Of a stretch of 64,000 nt of DNA, positions 37,501-45,307 are shown piece after piece. The notes under the pieces are model-generated. The model was not told the DNA's origin. It made no database searches and saw only the letters and a list, made by a program, of their open reading frames with translations. Location: the NCBI RefSeq assembly GCF_030812335.1, contig NZ_JAUSSN010000004.1, positions 310,001 to 374,000 of the forward strand, given 5' to 3'. The DNA is from Pseudarthrobacter oxydans. GTDB lineage: Bacteria; Actinomycetota; Actinomycetes; Actinomycetales; Micrococcaceae. How positions within the stretch are numbered: position 1 is the stretch's first letter; each line of letters begins with the position of its first letter. A program made the translations under genes and the position numbers.

Positions 37501-37548
37501 GAGAAAACGCTTTCTCACACAGTAGGAGTGATGAACGACACACGTCAA
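37501..37548 (-). promoter_or_regulatory. Promoter and LacI-type operator of the 36180 binding protein
   Basis: GAGAAAACGCTTTCTC at 37501-37516 is a 16-base palindrome with one central asymmetry. On the minus strand -35 TTGACG (37548-37543) is 18 bases from -10 TACTGT (37524-37519), placing the operator over the start of transcription. The region up to 37686 is AT-rich and has no gene. Confidence 0.72.
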
Positions 37549-37689
37549 GACTAAATCGCAAATATTCGCATATTAAGTCACAAATGCGCACATTCCAGTT
37601 GCTCCGCCGATCCAAGACAGTTACACGAAAACTTGACAGTCCCGGCGGTTGTGCAGGCAGGCAGGTACTTGTGCGACCGGGCTACGTCA

Positions 37690-38345
37690 GAGCGAATGCA
37701 GAGCTTGGGTTGCCACTGACCCTGTCGACAGTCCCATCGCAGACATCCAAGTGGATTTGACGATTTCTTGGATGCCCGCGGGCGGCGGGGCAGGCGCCTC
37801 ACCGAGCTCATCCCTGCTCTGATCGATGAACTTGACCACTGTGATGTCGGCGGCCGTCAGCTTAGGGGCGATCGCGGCGCGGACGTCCGAGTTGGGGTAA
37901 ACGCCGCGATCGGCCAGGAGGGACTCGCCTACCTTGTTGCTGCTGGCCAGGAAGTCGATGGATTTGGCGGTTTTCTCGGGGTGCTTGGTGCGGGAGGATG
38001 CCGTGCACCAGAGCTGCGCGTCGGAAGAGTTGCCGGTCTTGGACGGGAACCGCAGGATCTGCAGCTCGCTGCCGGCGGCCTTCTCCACGGCGGGCAGCCG
38101 GTTGGACCGCCGTCCGAGGCTTGGAGCGACTTTCCGATCTGCCTGAGCCAAACACCCCCAACGAAACCTGATCCGTGCCGTACGCAGCGGCGTGAGTGCC
38201 CCTGGGAGACTTCGCGGTGACCTCCGCGGCTGTGCGCTCGAAGTCCTCCCACGTCCAGTTCTTGTCAATGGGATTTTCCACACCGGCTGCTTTGAAGACG
38301 GCCGGGTTGGCGAAGACGGTGGCCGCGGAGATCAGGATCAAGCCG
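37690..38345 (-). pseudogene. Solute-binding protein pseudogene (paralogue of the 10606 gene)
   Basis: Readable blocks in at least two frames match the 10606 protein in order: SAATVFANPAVFKAAGVE, NWTWEDFERTAAEVTAKS, VWLRQIGKSLQASDGG, then after a gap of about 57 residues RLPAVEKAAGSELQILRFPS and LLADRGVYPNSDVRAAIAP, KFIDQSRDELGEAPAPPP. Small deletions and frameshifts interrupt it and the C-terminus is eroded. It follows the MalG-type permease and was probably the original binding protein of this operon. Confidence 0.82.
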
Positions 38346-38385
38346 GAGTACGGCGGCTGGAGCGGCCATTGGGAGAAGGTTTCTG
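38326..38385 (+). pseudogene. Inverted N-terminal fragment of the same binding-protein gene
   Basis: On the plus strand this reads EIRIKPEYGGWSGHWEKVS, matching NIKIKPEYGDWSGYWDKLA of the 10606 protein, which in an intact gene would lie just upstream on the minus strand. The fragment is therefore inverted relative to the rest of the pseudogene. Confidence 0.72.
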
Positions 38386-38471
38386 GGCTTCGGAAACAGG
38401 CCCGCCCCTCCGGAGACGCCGCTGGCCCATCCGGGGACGGGCCAGCGTGTAGAGCGGGTAGCCTTTCGGAC

Positions 38472-39422
38472 TTATTTGATGCCGGTGGTGGCGATGCCCT
38501 TGATGAGGAACCTCTGGCCGAAGAGGAACACCAGGAACACCGGCAGCAGCGACACGATGGACATCGCGAACAGCGATCCCCAGCTCGTGGCGGACTGCGA
38601 ATCGACGAAGGCGCGCAGTGCTACAGGGACGGTGAACATGTCCGGGTCCGTGAGGTAGATCAGGGCGCCGAAGAAGTCGTTCCAGGTCCAGATGAAGGTG
38701 AAGATGGTGGTGGTGGCCAGGGCCGGCACCATCAGCGGCAGGATGACCCGCAGGAAGATGCGGGGGTGGCCGGCGCCGTCGATACGTGCGGCCTCGTCCA
38801 GGTCCTTGGGGATGCCGCGGATGAACTGGACCATGAGGAAGATGAAGAACGCGTCGGTGGCCAGGAGCTTGGGCACGATGAGCGGCCAGAAGGTGTTGAC
38901 CCAGCCGATCTGTGAGAACAGGATGTACTGCGGCACGATCACGACGTGGAACGGCAGCATGATGGTCAGCAGCATGATGCCGAAGAACAGTTTCTTGCCG
39001 GTGAACTGCAGGCGGGCAAACGCGTACGCGGCCATCGAGCAGGAGATGAGGTTGCCCAGGATGGATCCGATGACCACGATGGCCGAGTTGAGCATGTAGT
39101 GCCCGAACGGGTGCGTCAGCGCGGACCAGCCGTCGGTGTAGTTGCTCATTTCCAGGCTGTTCAGCCAGAGGCCGGGATCGCGGAAGATCAGGTCGTTGGG
39201 CCGGAGCGAGGAGGCGATCATCCACAGCAGCGGGTAGATCATCAGGGCCCCGGCCAGGATCAGGATGGCGTGCTTGCCAAGCGCCTTGGTCCGCTGTTTC
39301 CGGCTGAAGGCCAGGGTCCCGCGGGATTCGCGGACCTTTTTGGGCTTGCGGTGGTTCGTTGGCTTGCCGGCGCCGGCGGTGTTCTTGTCCGGGGCGGGCA
39401 GCGTCTGCAGGTCAGTCGTCAT
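38472..39422 (-). CDS. Carbohydrate ABC transporter permease, MalG type
   Basis: This 316-residue permease has a long basic cytoplasmic N-terminus, six transmembrane segments and the EAA loop DEAARIDGAGHPRIF, ending QRFLIKGIATTGIK. ATG 39422 overlaps the upstream MalF-type gene by 11 bases; the longer open frame starts inside that gene. The last 25 bases are duplicated at 12063. It probably works with the 36180 and perhaps the 10606 binding proteins. It resembles the 5087 permease closely. Confidence 0.93.
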   Translation of the reverse strand: MTTDLQTLPAPDKNTAGAGKPTNHRKPKKVRESRGTLAFSRKQRTKALGKHAILILAGALMIYPLLWMIASSLRPNDLIFRDPGLWLNSLEMSNYTDGWSALTHPFGHYMLNSAIVVIGSILGNLISCSMAAYAFARLQFTGKKLFFGIMLLTIMLPFHVVIVPQYILFSQIGWVNTFWPLIVPKLLATDAFFIFLMVQFIRGIPKDLDEAARIDGAGHPRIFLRVILPLMVPALATTTIFTFIWTWNDFFGALIYLTDPDMFTVPVALRAFVDSQSATSWGSLFAMSIVSLLPVFLVFLFGQRFLIKGIATTGIK

Positions 39423-40356
39423 AGAAAACCCAATACTTGGAGGCGATGAAGTTGATGGCGGTGAACACACCGATGATGACCAGCAGGAACCAGGCCATCG
39501 CGGAGGCGTAGCCCATGTCGAACTGGCCGAAGCCCTTCTGGTACAGGTACAGGGTGAAGAACATCGTGGAGTCTGACGGGCCGCCGTTGCCGCCCGAAAC
39601 GATGAACGCCTGCGTGAAGGACTGGAAGGATCCGATGATCTGGAGCACCAGGTTGAAGAAGATGATCGGGCTGAGCATCGGCAGCGTGATCTTCCGGAAC
39701 TGCTGAAGCGTGCTGGCGCCGTCCACCTTTGCGGCCTCGTAGTACATCACCGGAATCTGCCGGAGTCCGGCCAGGAAGATGATCATGGGGGCGCCGAACG
39801 TCCACACATGCAGCAGGATGATCGAACTCAGGGCCGTGCTCGGATCGGAGATCCAGCCCGGACCCTGGATGCCGAACATTGCTAGGGCCTGATTGACCAG
39901 TCCGGTGGTGCCGAAGATCTGCTTCCACAAAATCGCGATGGCCACCGAACCGCCCAGCAGGGACGGCAGGTAAAACACGGAGCGGTAGAACGGCAGGCCC
40001 CGCAGGCCCTTGTCCAGTACCAGCGCGATCAACAGGGCAACCGCGAGCTGCAGCGGCACACCCACAAACACGTACGTGAACGTCACGGCCAGCGAGTTGT
40101 GCAGCCGGGCGTCGCCGAGCATCCGGATGAAGTTATCCAGCCCGACCCATTCCGGCGGTTGCAGCAGGTTGTAGTCCGTGAAGGACAAATACAGCGACAT
40201 CAGCATCGGACCGACGGTGATGGCCACCAGGCCCACCAGCCACGGCAGCAGGAAGATATACGCGGCCTTGTTATCCCGGCCGTTGGCTTTCTTCTCCGCT
40301 GCTGTCATCGGCCCCTTGCGGCCCTTGAGAGTGCTCAGTTCACTCATGGCGCTCAT
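39412..40356 (-). CDS. Carbohydrate ABC transporter permease, MalF type
   Basis: This 314-residue permease has a basic N-terminus, six transmembrane segments (AAYIFLLPWLVGLVAITVGP) and the EAA loop YEAAKVDGASTLQQF. GAGGGAG lies upstream of ATG 40356. It is divergent from the hydrolase/oxidoreductase operon at 40730, and the 40629 operator lies in the shared region. It is similar to the 6001 permease. Confidence 0.93.
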   Translation of the reverse strand: MSAMSELSTLKGRKGPMTAAEKKANGRDNKAAYIFLLPWLVGLVAITVGPMLMSLYLSFTDYNLLQPPEWVGLDNFIRMLGDARLHNSLAVTFTYVFVGVPLQLAVALLIALVLDKGLRGLPFYRSVFYLPSLLGGSVAIAILWKQIFGTTGLVNQALAMFGIQGPGWISDPSTALSSIILLHVWTFGAPMIIFLAGLRQIPVMYYEAAKVDGASTLQQFRKITLPMLSPIIFFNLVLQIIGSFQSFTQAFIVSGGNGGPSDSTMFFTLYLYQKGFGQFDMGYASAMAWFLLVIIGVFTAINFIASKYWVFYDD

Positions 40357-40596
40357 AGCAGCGGCTCCCTCTCGCGCAGCAGGCCCGCTGCGGCCGGCAC
40401 TCCTGCCGGGCGCGGCAACTCGGTTCTGTCTCTAGCGGCCATGTGGCCTCCTTTGGTCATCGTGGCCCTCCACGTCAGGGATGATCGCACTGTACGATCG
40501 GTTTCCGCCCTCTGCGGCGGCTGGGGTTCAGCTCCCGGATCCGGCGTTCGTCACCCGGGACGTTGAAAGCGGCTCCGTACCAAAGTAAACGGTTTC

Positions 40597-40644
40597 TTGA
40601 CTCCTGTATAGCCCTTTGGGTAGATTTTGAGAAAGCGTTTTCTG
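40597..40644 (+). promoter_or_regulatory. Promoter and LacI-type operator of the hydrolase operon
   Basis: TTGACT (40597-40602) is 18 bases from TAGATT (40621-40626), followed at 40629-40644 by the palindrome GAGAAAGCGTTTTCTG over the transcription start. A second short inverted repeat, GATCG-N7-CGATC near 40483-40499, lies in the same 373-base divergent region and could belong to the permease promoter. Nothing else is seen in this gap. Confidence 0.7.
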
Positions 40645-40729
40645 AAACGGATTCCTCACCGGCTGATCAACACCGGTACAGATCCGACGCGCCTTCGCCA
40701 TCCTCATCAACCAAACAACAGGCAGGTCA

Positions 40730-41890
40730 GTGAGCAAGGATTCCCGGCCGGTCCGGCCCAGTGCAATTGCAGGCTTTGAGAACTGGCCTGCCTACGTCCT
40801 GGACCGACCGCGCTTCCAGGCAGCCACCCCGGCGGCGCAGGAACTGTCGGACGCACTGGGTGTCCCGTCCATTGTCCCACCGGCGGACGTAACCGTCCGT
40901 TGCGAGGAAACGCACGGCGGCGTGACAACCTCCCGGTTGAGCTGGCAGTTGGGCTTCGGTCCCCCCACCACGGGCTGGCTTGTGCGCCCGGCCGGGAGCT
41001 CCGGCCCGCTGCCCGGCGTGCTGGCACTGCACTGCCACGGCGGAAACAAGTTCGGCGGGGCCGACCGGCTGGTCGACCTTCCCGAATCCCACCCATCCGC
41101 GGCAGCGGCCCGGACCGGACACTACGGAGGGCGCGCACTGGCCACGGACGTTGCCCGCCGGGGCTTCGCCGTCCTGGCCCATGACACCTTCTCCTGGGGC
41201 AGCCGGCGCTTCGATCTGTCCACGCCGCCGTGGAGGACGGAAGCCGCACTGGAGGCAAGGAAGTCGCAATGGCGGGAGGCCGGCATCGAACCTTCTGACG
41301 CGGACCTGTATAACGCCGCCGCCGGAATCCACGAGGACACGGCGGCCAAGGCCGCTGGCCTGCTGGGCACCAGCCTGGCGGGGATGGCGGCCCATGACGA
41401 CCTTGCCGCCCTGGACATCCTTGCCGGCCTGCCCGGAGTGGACGCGGAGCGGCTGGGCTGCATCGGGTTCTCAGGCGGCGGCGGCCGTGCCCTGGCCCTG
41501 GCGGTCCTCAGCCCGCGGATCCGGAACTACGTGATCACGTGCATGATGACCACGTTCCAGTCGCTGCTGCCTGCCTACCTCGATGCCCATTCCTGGCTGC
41601 TCCAGACCCCAGGTCTGTGGGCGGTGGGCGACTGGCCGGAACTGACCGGCAGATCCGCTGCCCAAGGATTCCTGGTGCAGTACGCGCTGGCCGATGAGCT
41701 GTTCCCCGAAGAAGGAATGCGCCAGGCCCACCAGATCCTGGAATCCCTGCACGGGCGCGAAAGCTATACGGGCAGCTTCTGGCCCGGCGGCCATGTGTTT
41801 ACTGCGGCGATGCAGAATGAAGCCATCAGTTACCTGTCCACGACCCTGCGCGCCGCCCGGACCACCCTTCATCCCCTACCCACCACTTAG
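40730..41890 (+). CDS. Alpha/beta hydrolase (dienelactone hydrolase/acetyl esterase type)
   Basis: This 386-residue protein lacks a signal peptide. It has the nucleophile elbow GFSGGGGRALAL with S248, ALHCHGGNKFGG as oxyanion-hole region, DELFPEEG as likely acid and WPGGHVF with the candidate catalytic histidine. It starts with GTG after GGCAGGT. Related proteins include acetyl xylan esterases and lactone hydrolases. As first gene of an operon with a sugar oxidoreductase fusion, it may remove ester groups or open a sugar lactone (inference). The operator at 40629 puts it in the aldarate/uronate regulon. Confidence 0.85.
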   Translation: MSKDSRPVRPSAIAGFENWPAYVLDRPRFQAATPAAQELSDALGVPSIVPPADVTVRCEETHGGVTTSRLSWQLGFGPPTTGWLVRPAGSSGPLPGVLALHCHGGNKFGGADRLVDLPESHPSAAAARTGHYGGRALATDVARRGFAVLAHDTFSWGSRRFDLSTPPWRTEAALEARKSQWREAGIEPSDADLYNAAAGIHEDTAAKAAGLLGTSLAGMAAHDDLAALDILAGLPGVDAERLGCIGFSGGGGRALALAVLSPRIRNYVITCMMTTFQSLLPAYLDAHSWLLQTPGLWAVGDWPELTGRSAAQGFLVQYALADELFPEEGMRQAHQILESLHGRESYTGSFWPGGHVFTAAMQNEAISYLSTTLRAARTTLHPLPTT

Positions 41891-41905
41891 CCACCGAGGA
41901 CCTCG

Positions 41906-44035
41906 ATGATTCCGCACCACGCTCCCACGGCACCCGCTAACCCCCCAGCGGCAGGCGAAAGCCCTGTTCCGGCGGCCCTCCCGCGCGTCGCGCTCGTCGG
42001 CGTGCACGGCTTCGGCGAACGGCATCTGTCCAACTTGGCCCGGCTTGCAGCAGCCGGCGTCCTGGACCTCGTGGCGGTGGCAGACCCTCATCCGCCGGAG
42101 GCGGGCACGCTGGGCAACTCTGTGGGGGTCTTCGACTCCTTGGACCAGTTGCTGGCATCTGAATCGGCACCCGACGTGATCATCCTGGCCACGCCCATCC
42201 AGACCCACGCGCCCCTGGCCCTGGCCGCCCTCGCTGCGGGAGCCGATGTGTACGTGGAAAAACCGCCGGTGGCCTCCATGGCGCAATTCCAGGAGGTGCT
42301 GGCAGCGGCGGAAGCCTCGGGCCGTCGTGTGCAGGTGGGGTTCCAGAGCCTGGGATCCTTGGCCCTGCCCGCGATGCGCGCGTCCATCGAATCCGGCGAC
42401 ATCGGAGACGTCCTGGGCCTGAGTGCAACAGGCATGTGGCTCCGCACCAAGGGCTACTTCAAGCGTTCCCGCTGGGCGGGCAAGCGCAGCCTTGACGGGA
42501 CCGATGTGGTGGACGGCGTGGCTACCAACGCCCTGGCACATGCCGTGGCCACCGGGCTGCACATGGCCGGGGCACACACAATTGCCGATGTGGCCTCCGT
42601 GGAGACGGACCTCTACCGCGCCCACAACACCCAGAGCGACGACACCTCCGTGATCCGAGTTCGCACCGCTGCAGGCCAGACCCTGCTGTGCGCGCTCACG
42701 CTCTGCGCCCCCGAACAACAGCACCCTTCGGTGACGGTCCACGGCACCCGGGGGGATATCACGTTCTACTACACCCAAGACGATGTCCGCACCACAACAC
42801 CGGCCGGCGAGCGCCGCGAAACCTTCGGGCGGACCGACCTGCTGGAGAACCTGCTTGCCGCCCGGACCGCCGGCGAACCCCTGCTCTGCGCCCTGGCTGA
42901 TACCGGCGCGTTCACCGCCGTACTGGAGGCGATCCGAACGGCCCCGGACCCGCTGGAGATCAGCCCCGACTACACCACCTGGCATGGCGACGGCGACAAC
43001 GCCCACCCTGTGGTCAACGGCATCCCTGAGCTGATAGCACGTGCAGCCAAGGCGCAGGCCACCTTCGCCGAACTGAGTGTCCCGTGGGCGCGCAGCCTGC
43101 CGCCGGCCCGGACGTTCGCCGTCGACGGCAAGCCCGTCGCCGGGTACCAGGACGGCAGCCGGATCCGCGCCTCCTGCTCGCCCCGCCCCTACCTCCACCC
43201 CGTCAGCACGCTCGGGGGCACCGTGGTCACGGACCACCAGCCCCTGGATCATGTGTGGCATCTGGGCGCCGGCGTGGCCCTCCAGGACGTGGCCGGCGTC
43301 AACTTCTGGGGCGGCCGCACTTACACGCGGGAAGCGGGCGGGTACGTCTGGCGGCCGGACCACGGCAGCATCGTGCGGACCGGCGAGGGTATCCCGGGCG
43401 AGCCATCCCAGGGCGATCCATCCCCGGGCGGCGGTGAGCTGACCGAGTCCCTGTCCTGGAACGGCCCGGACGGCGCTCCCCTCCTGACCGAGCAGCGCAC
43501 GTGGACGTGGGCCGGCGTCGGACCTTCCCTCTGGCGCCTCACGCTGGACTTCGCCCTCTCCCCCGCCGGGAACCGGCCCGTGAGCCTCGGCAGCCCGGGT
43601 TCCAACGGCCGCGAGGGCGGCGGGTATGGCGGGTTCTTCTGGCGCCTCCCCGCATGTTCCGGAGCGAGGGTGTGGACCCCGGCCGGAGCCGGGGAAGCCG
43701 AGGTCCACGGCAGCGTCACGCCGTGGCTCGCCTGGTCCGGCAGCTTCACTGCAGGACCAGCCGAGGGCGGCAGTGACCCCGGCAGCGCCGCGGGCGTTGG
43801 CACCGTTGCCGGCGCCGCCACGCTGGTATTCGTCCCCGCAGCGGATTCAACAGACCCGTGGTTCGTCCGGGTGGACGGATACCCGGGGGTCGGACAGTCG
43901 CTGGCCTGGGATGAGCCGGTCATCGCCCGCCCCGGCGCCCCGGTGCACCGCACCGTGAGCGTGTATATCGCCGACGGAATCCTCAGCACCGAAGACATCC
44001 AGACACTGACCACATCACAGGGGGACGACTCATGA
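41906..44035 (+). CDS. Gfo/Idh/MocA oxidoreductase fused to DUF6807 (PmoA-like) domain
   Basis: This 709-residue protein has two parts. Residues about 27-390 are a Gfo/Idh/MocA dehydrogenase with RVALVGVHGFGERHLS and DVYVEKPPVAS (EKP motif). Residues about 425-705 match DUF6807, found in proteins labelled PmoA: RPYLHPVSTLGGTVVTDHQP, DHVWHLGAGVALQDV and NFWGGRTY. The label PmoA is historical; there is no methane oxidation context here. A GAGGACC site precedes ATG 41906. It overlaps the M24-like gene by 4 bases. DUF6807 proteins often accompany sugar dehydrogenases, so a combined oxidation and binding or isomerisation step is possible; function unproven. Confidence 0.87.
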   Translation: MIPHHAPTAPANPPAAGESPVPAALPRVALVGVHGFGERHLSNLARLAAAGVLDLVAVADPHPPEAGTLGNSVGVFDSLDQLLASESAPDVIILATPIQTHAPLALAALAAGADVYVEKPPVASMAQFQEVLAAAEASGRRVQVGFQSLGSLALPAMRASIESGDIGDVLGLSATGMWLRTKGYFKRSRWAGKRSLDGTDVVDGVATNALAHAVATGLHMAGAHTIADVASVETDLYRAHNTQSDDTSVIRVRTAAGQTLLCALTLCAPEQQHPSVTVHGTRGDITFYYTQDDVRTTTPAGERRETFGRTDLLENLLAARTAGEPLLCALADTGAFTAVLEAIRTAPDPLEISPDYTTWHGDGDNAHPVVNGIPELIARAAKAQATFAELSVPWARSLPPARTFAVDGKPVAGYQDGSRIRASCSPRPYLHPVSTLGGTVVTDHQPLDHVWHLGAGVALQDVAGVNFWGGRTYTREAGGYVWRPDHGSIVRTGEGIPGEPSQGDPSPGGGELTESLSWNGPDGAPLLTEQRTWTWAGVGPSLWRLTLDFALSPAGNRPVSLGSPGSNGREGGGYGGFFWRLPACSGARVWTPAGAGEAEVHGSVTPWLAWSGSFTAGPAEGGSDPGSAAGVGTVAGAATLVFVPAADSTDPWFVRVDGYPGVGQSLAWDEPVIARPGAPVHRTVSVYIADGILSTEDIQTLTTSQGDDS

Positions 44036-45186
44036 GCCAGACCATCACCGCCACGCCAACCGCCGGAACGCCGAGCCCCGACTCACCGAGCACCGGCAAA
44101 CGCACGGCGCCGGCCTCCGCCGCGGACCGAGCCGTCAAGCGGCGTAGGGTCCTGGATATCCTGGACGCCGAGGGCCGGGACTCGTTGCTGCTGACCACCC
44201 ACACGGCCCTGACCTGGTACCTGGACGGGAGCCGCGTGCACATCAGCCTGGCCGGTGACCCCATCGCCGCGCTGCTGGTGGACCGGGAGGGTGACCATCT
44301 GGTGACGTTCAACAACGAAGCCGGACGGATCGCCGCAGAGGAGCTCCCTGCCGGGGTCTCCCTGCACTCCGTTCCCTGGTACGGGAACCTGCACGAGGCA
44401 GCGGCCGCCGTCGGGCAAGCTTCCCGGGCGGGCGCGGGATCCCCGCTCGCCGAGTCCGCGGTGACCGCGGGGCTACGGGCCGCCCGGCAGCAGCTGCTCC
44501 CCGGCGAGTCCGCCCGCTATGCGCAGCTCAGCGCAGAAATGGCCGGCATCATGACCGACGTGCTCTCCGCCGCCCGGCCGGAAACTACCGAATTCGGGCT
44601 GGTCTCCGCCCTGGCCGCCCGTGTGGTCGCCGTCGGCGCGGAACCCCTGGTGCTCCTGTGCAACGGCAGCTCCCGGAGCGACTTCCGCCACCCGCTGGCC
44701 ACCCACGCGCCCCTCGGCCGCCGCGCCATGGCCGTGATCTGCGCCCGCCGGGACGGCCTGGTCGCCAATCTCACCCGTTGGGTGAGGTTCGACGCCGGCA
44801 CCCCGGAAGAACTCGACGCCGAGGCCCGGATCGCCGCTGTTGAGGCGGACATTTTTGACGCCACCGTTCCCGGCGCCCGGCTGGACCGGGTCTTCGACGA
44901 GATCAAGGCAGCCTACGCGCGGCACGGATTCGGCGCGGAGCAGTGGGAGCAGCATCACCAGGGCGGACCGGCCGGCTATGCGGGACGGGATCCTCGCGTC
45001 ACCGCGTCCGCCACGGACTCCGTCGTAACCAACCAGCCGTTCACCTGGAACCCGTCGGGACCCGGGGTGAAGGTCGAGGACACGGTCCAGCTGACCGAGT
45101 CCGGCGTGAAGGTCCTGACACTGGACGACCGCTGGCCCGCTACAACGGTCAACGGCCTGCTGCGGCCAGTCACCCTCCAGCTGTAG
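44032..45186 (+). CDS. M24 (creatinase/aminopeptidase P) family protein lacking metal ligands
   Basis: This 384-residue protein has a creatinase-like N-terminal domain (SLLLTTHTALTWYLDGSR) and a pita-bread C-terminal domain. The metal ligands of true M24 peptidases are mostly replaced: the two Asp positions read AVICARRDGLVANLTR, the usual EPG glutamate is Asn in WNPSGPGVKVED, while HHQGGPAGYAGRD keeps histidines. It therefore is unlikely to be a metallopeptidase and may be a creatinase-like hydrolase or a scaffold. Its ATG overlaps the fusion gene stop. It ends the operon; the repeat hairpin at 45222 follows. Confidence 0.85.
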   Translation: MSQTITATPTAGTPSPDSPSTGKRTAPASAADRAVKRRRVLDILDAEGRDSLLLTTHTALTWYLDGSRVHISLAGDPIAALLVDREGDHLVTFNNEAGRIAAEELPAGVSLHSVPWYGNLHEAAAAVGQASRAGAGSPLAESAVTAGLRAARQQLLPGESARYAQLSAEMAGIMTDVLSAARPETTEFGLVSALAARVVAVGAEPLVLLCNGSSRSDFRHPLATHAPLGRRAMAVICARRDGLVANLTRWVRFDAGTPEELDAEARIAAVEADIFDATVPGARLDRVFDEIKAAYARHGFGAEQWEQHHQGGPAGYAGRDPRVTASATDSVVTNQPFTWNPSGPGVKVEDTVQLTESGVKVLTLDDRWPATTVNGLLRPVTLQL

Positions 45187-45221
45187 GGGCGCACGCTCCC
45201 TCAGATCCTGCACCAAAACGC

Positions 45222-45307
45222 GAAACGCTCTCTCAGTTGTAGCCGCAGTACCGGCAACAACTGAGAGAGCGTTTCGATTAAACCCGCATCAACTGAGAGG
45301 GCGTTGC
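45222..45307. terminator. Large hairpin with a third repeat copy between convergent operons
   Basis: GAAACGCTCTCTCAGTTGT (45222-45240) and its exact complement (45257-45275) form a 19-base-pair stem with a 16-base loop. A third, imperfect copy, CAACTGAGAGGGCGTTGC, lies at 45290-45307 and runs into the end of the aldehyde dehydrogenase gene. The position between convergent operons suits a bidirectional terminator. The shared unit may also be a dispersed repeat. Confidence 0.75.

Noticed and set aside
37690-38283. The 198-codon minus-strand frame taken as a real short binding protein
   Set aside because: Its first third is out of frame with the family, there is no signal peptide, and an internal segment is missing, so it is called a pseudogene.
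41876-43708. A 610-codon minus-strand frame under the Gfo/Idh-DUF6807 gene
   Set aside because: It is a Gly/Arg-rich mirror of the plus-strand gene, which has the recognisable motifs.
41906-44035. Methane monooxygenase function suggested by the PmoA name attached to DUF6807
   Set aside because: The domain is unrelated to particulate methane monooxygenase subunits in context and sequence; the neighbours are sugar genes.
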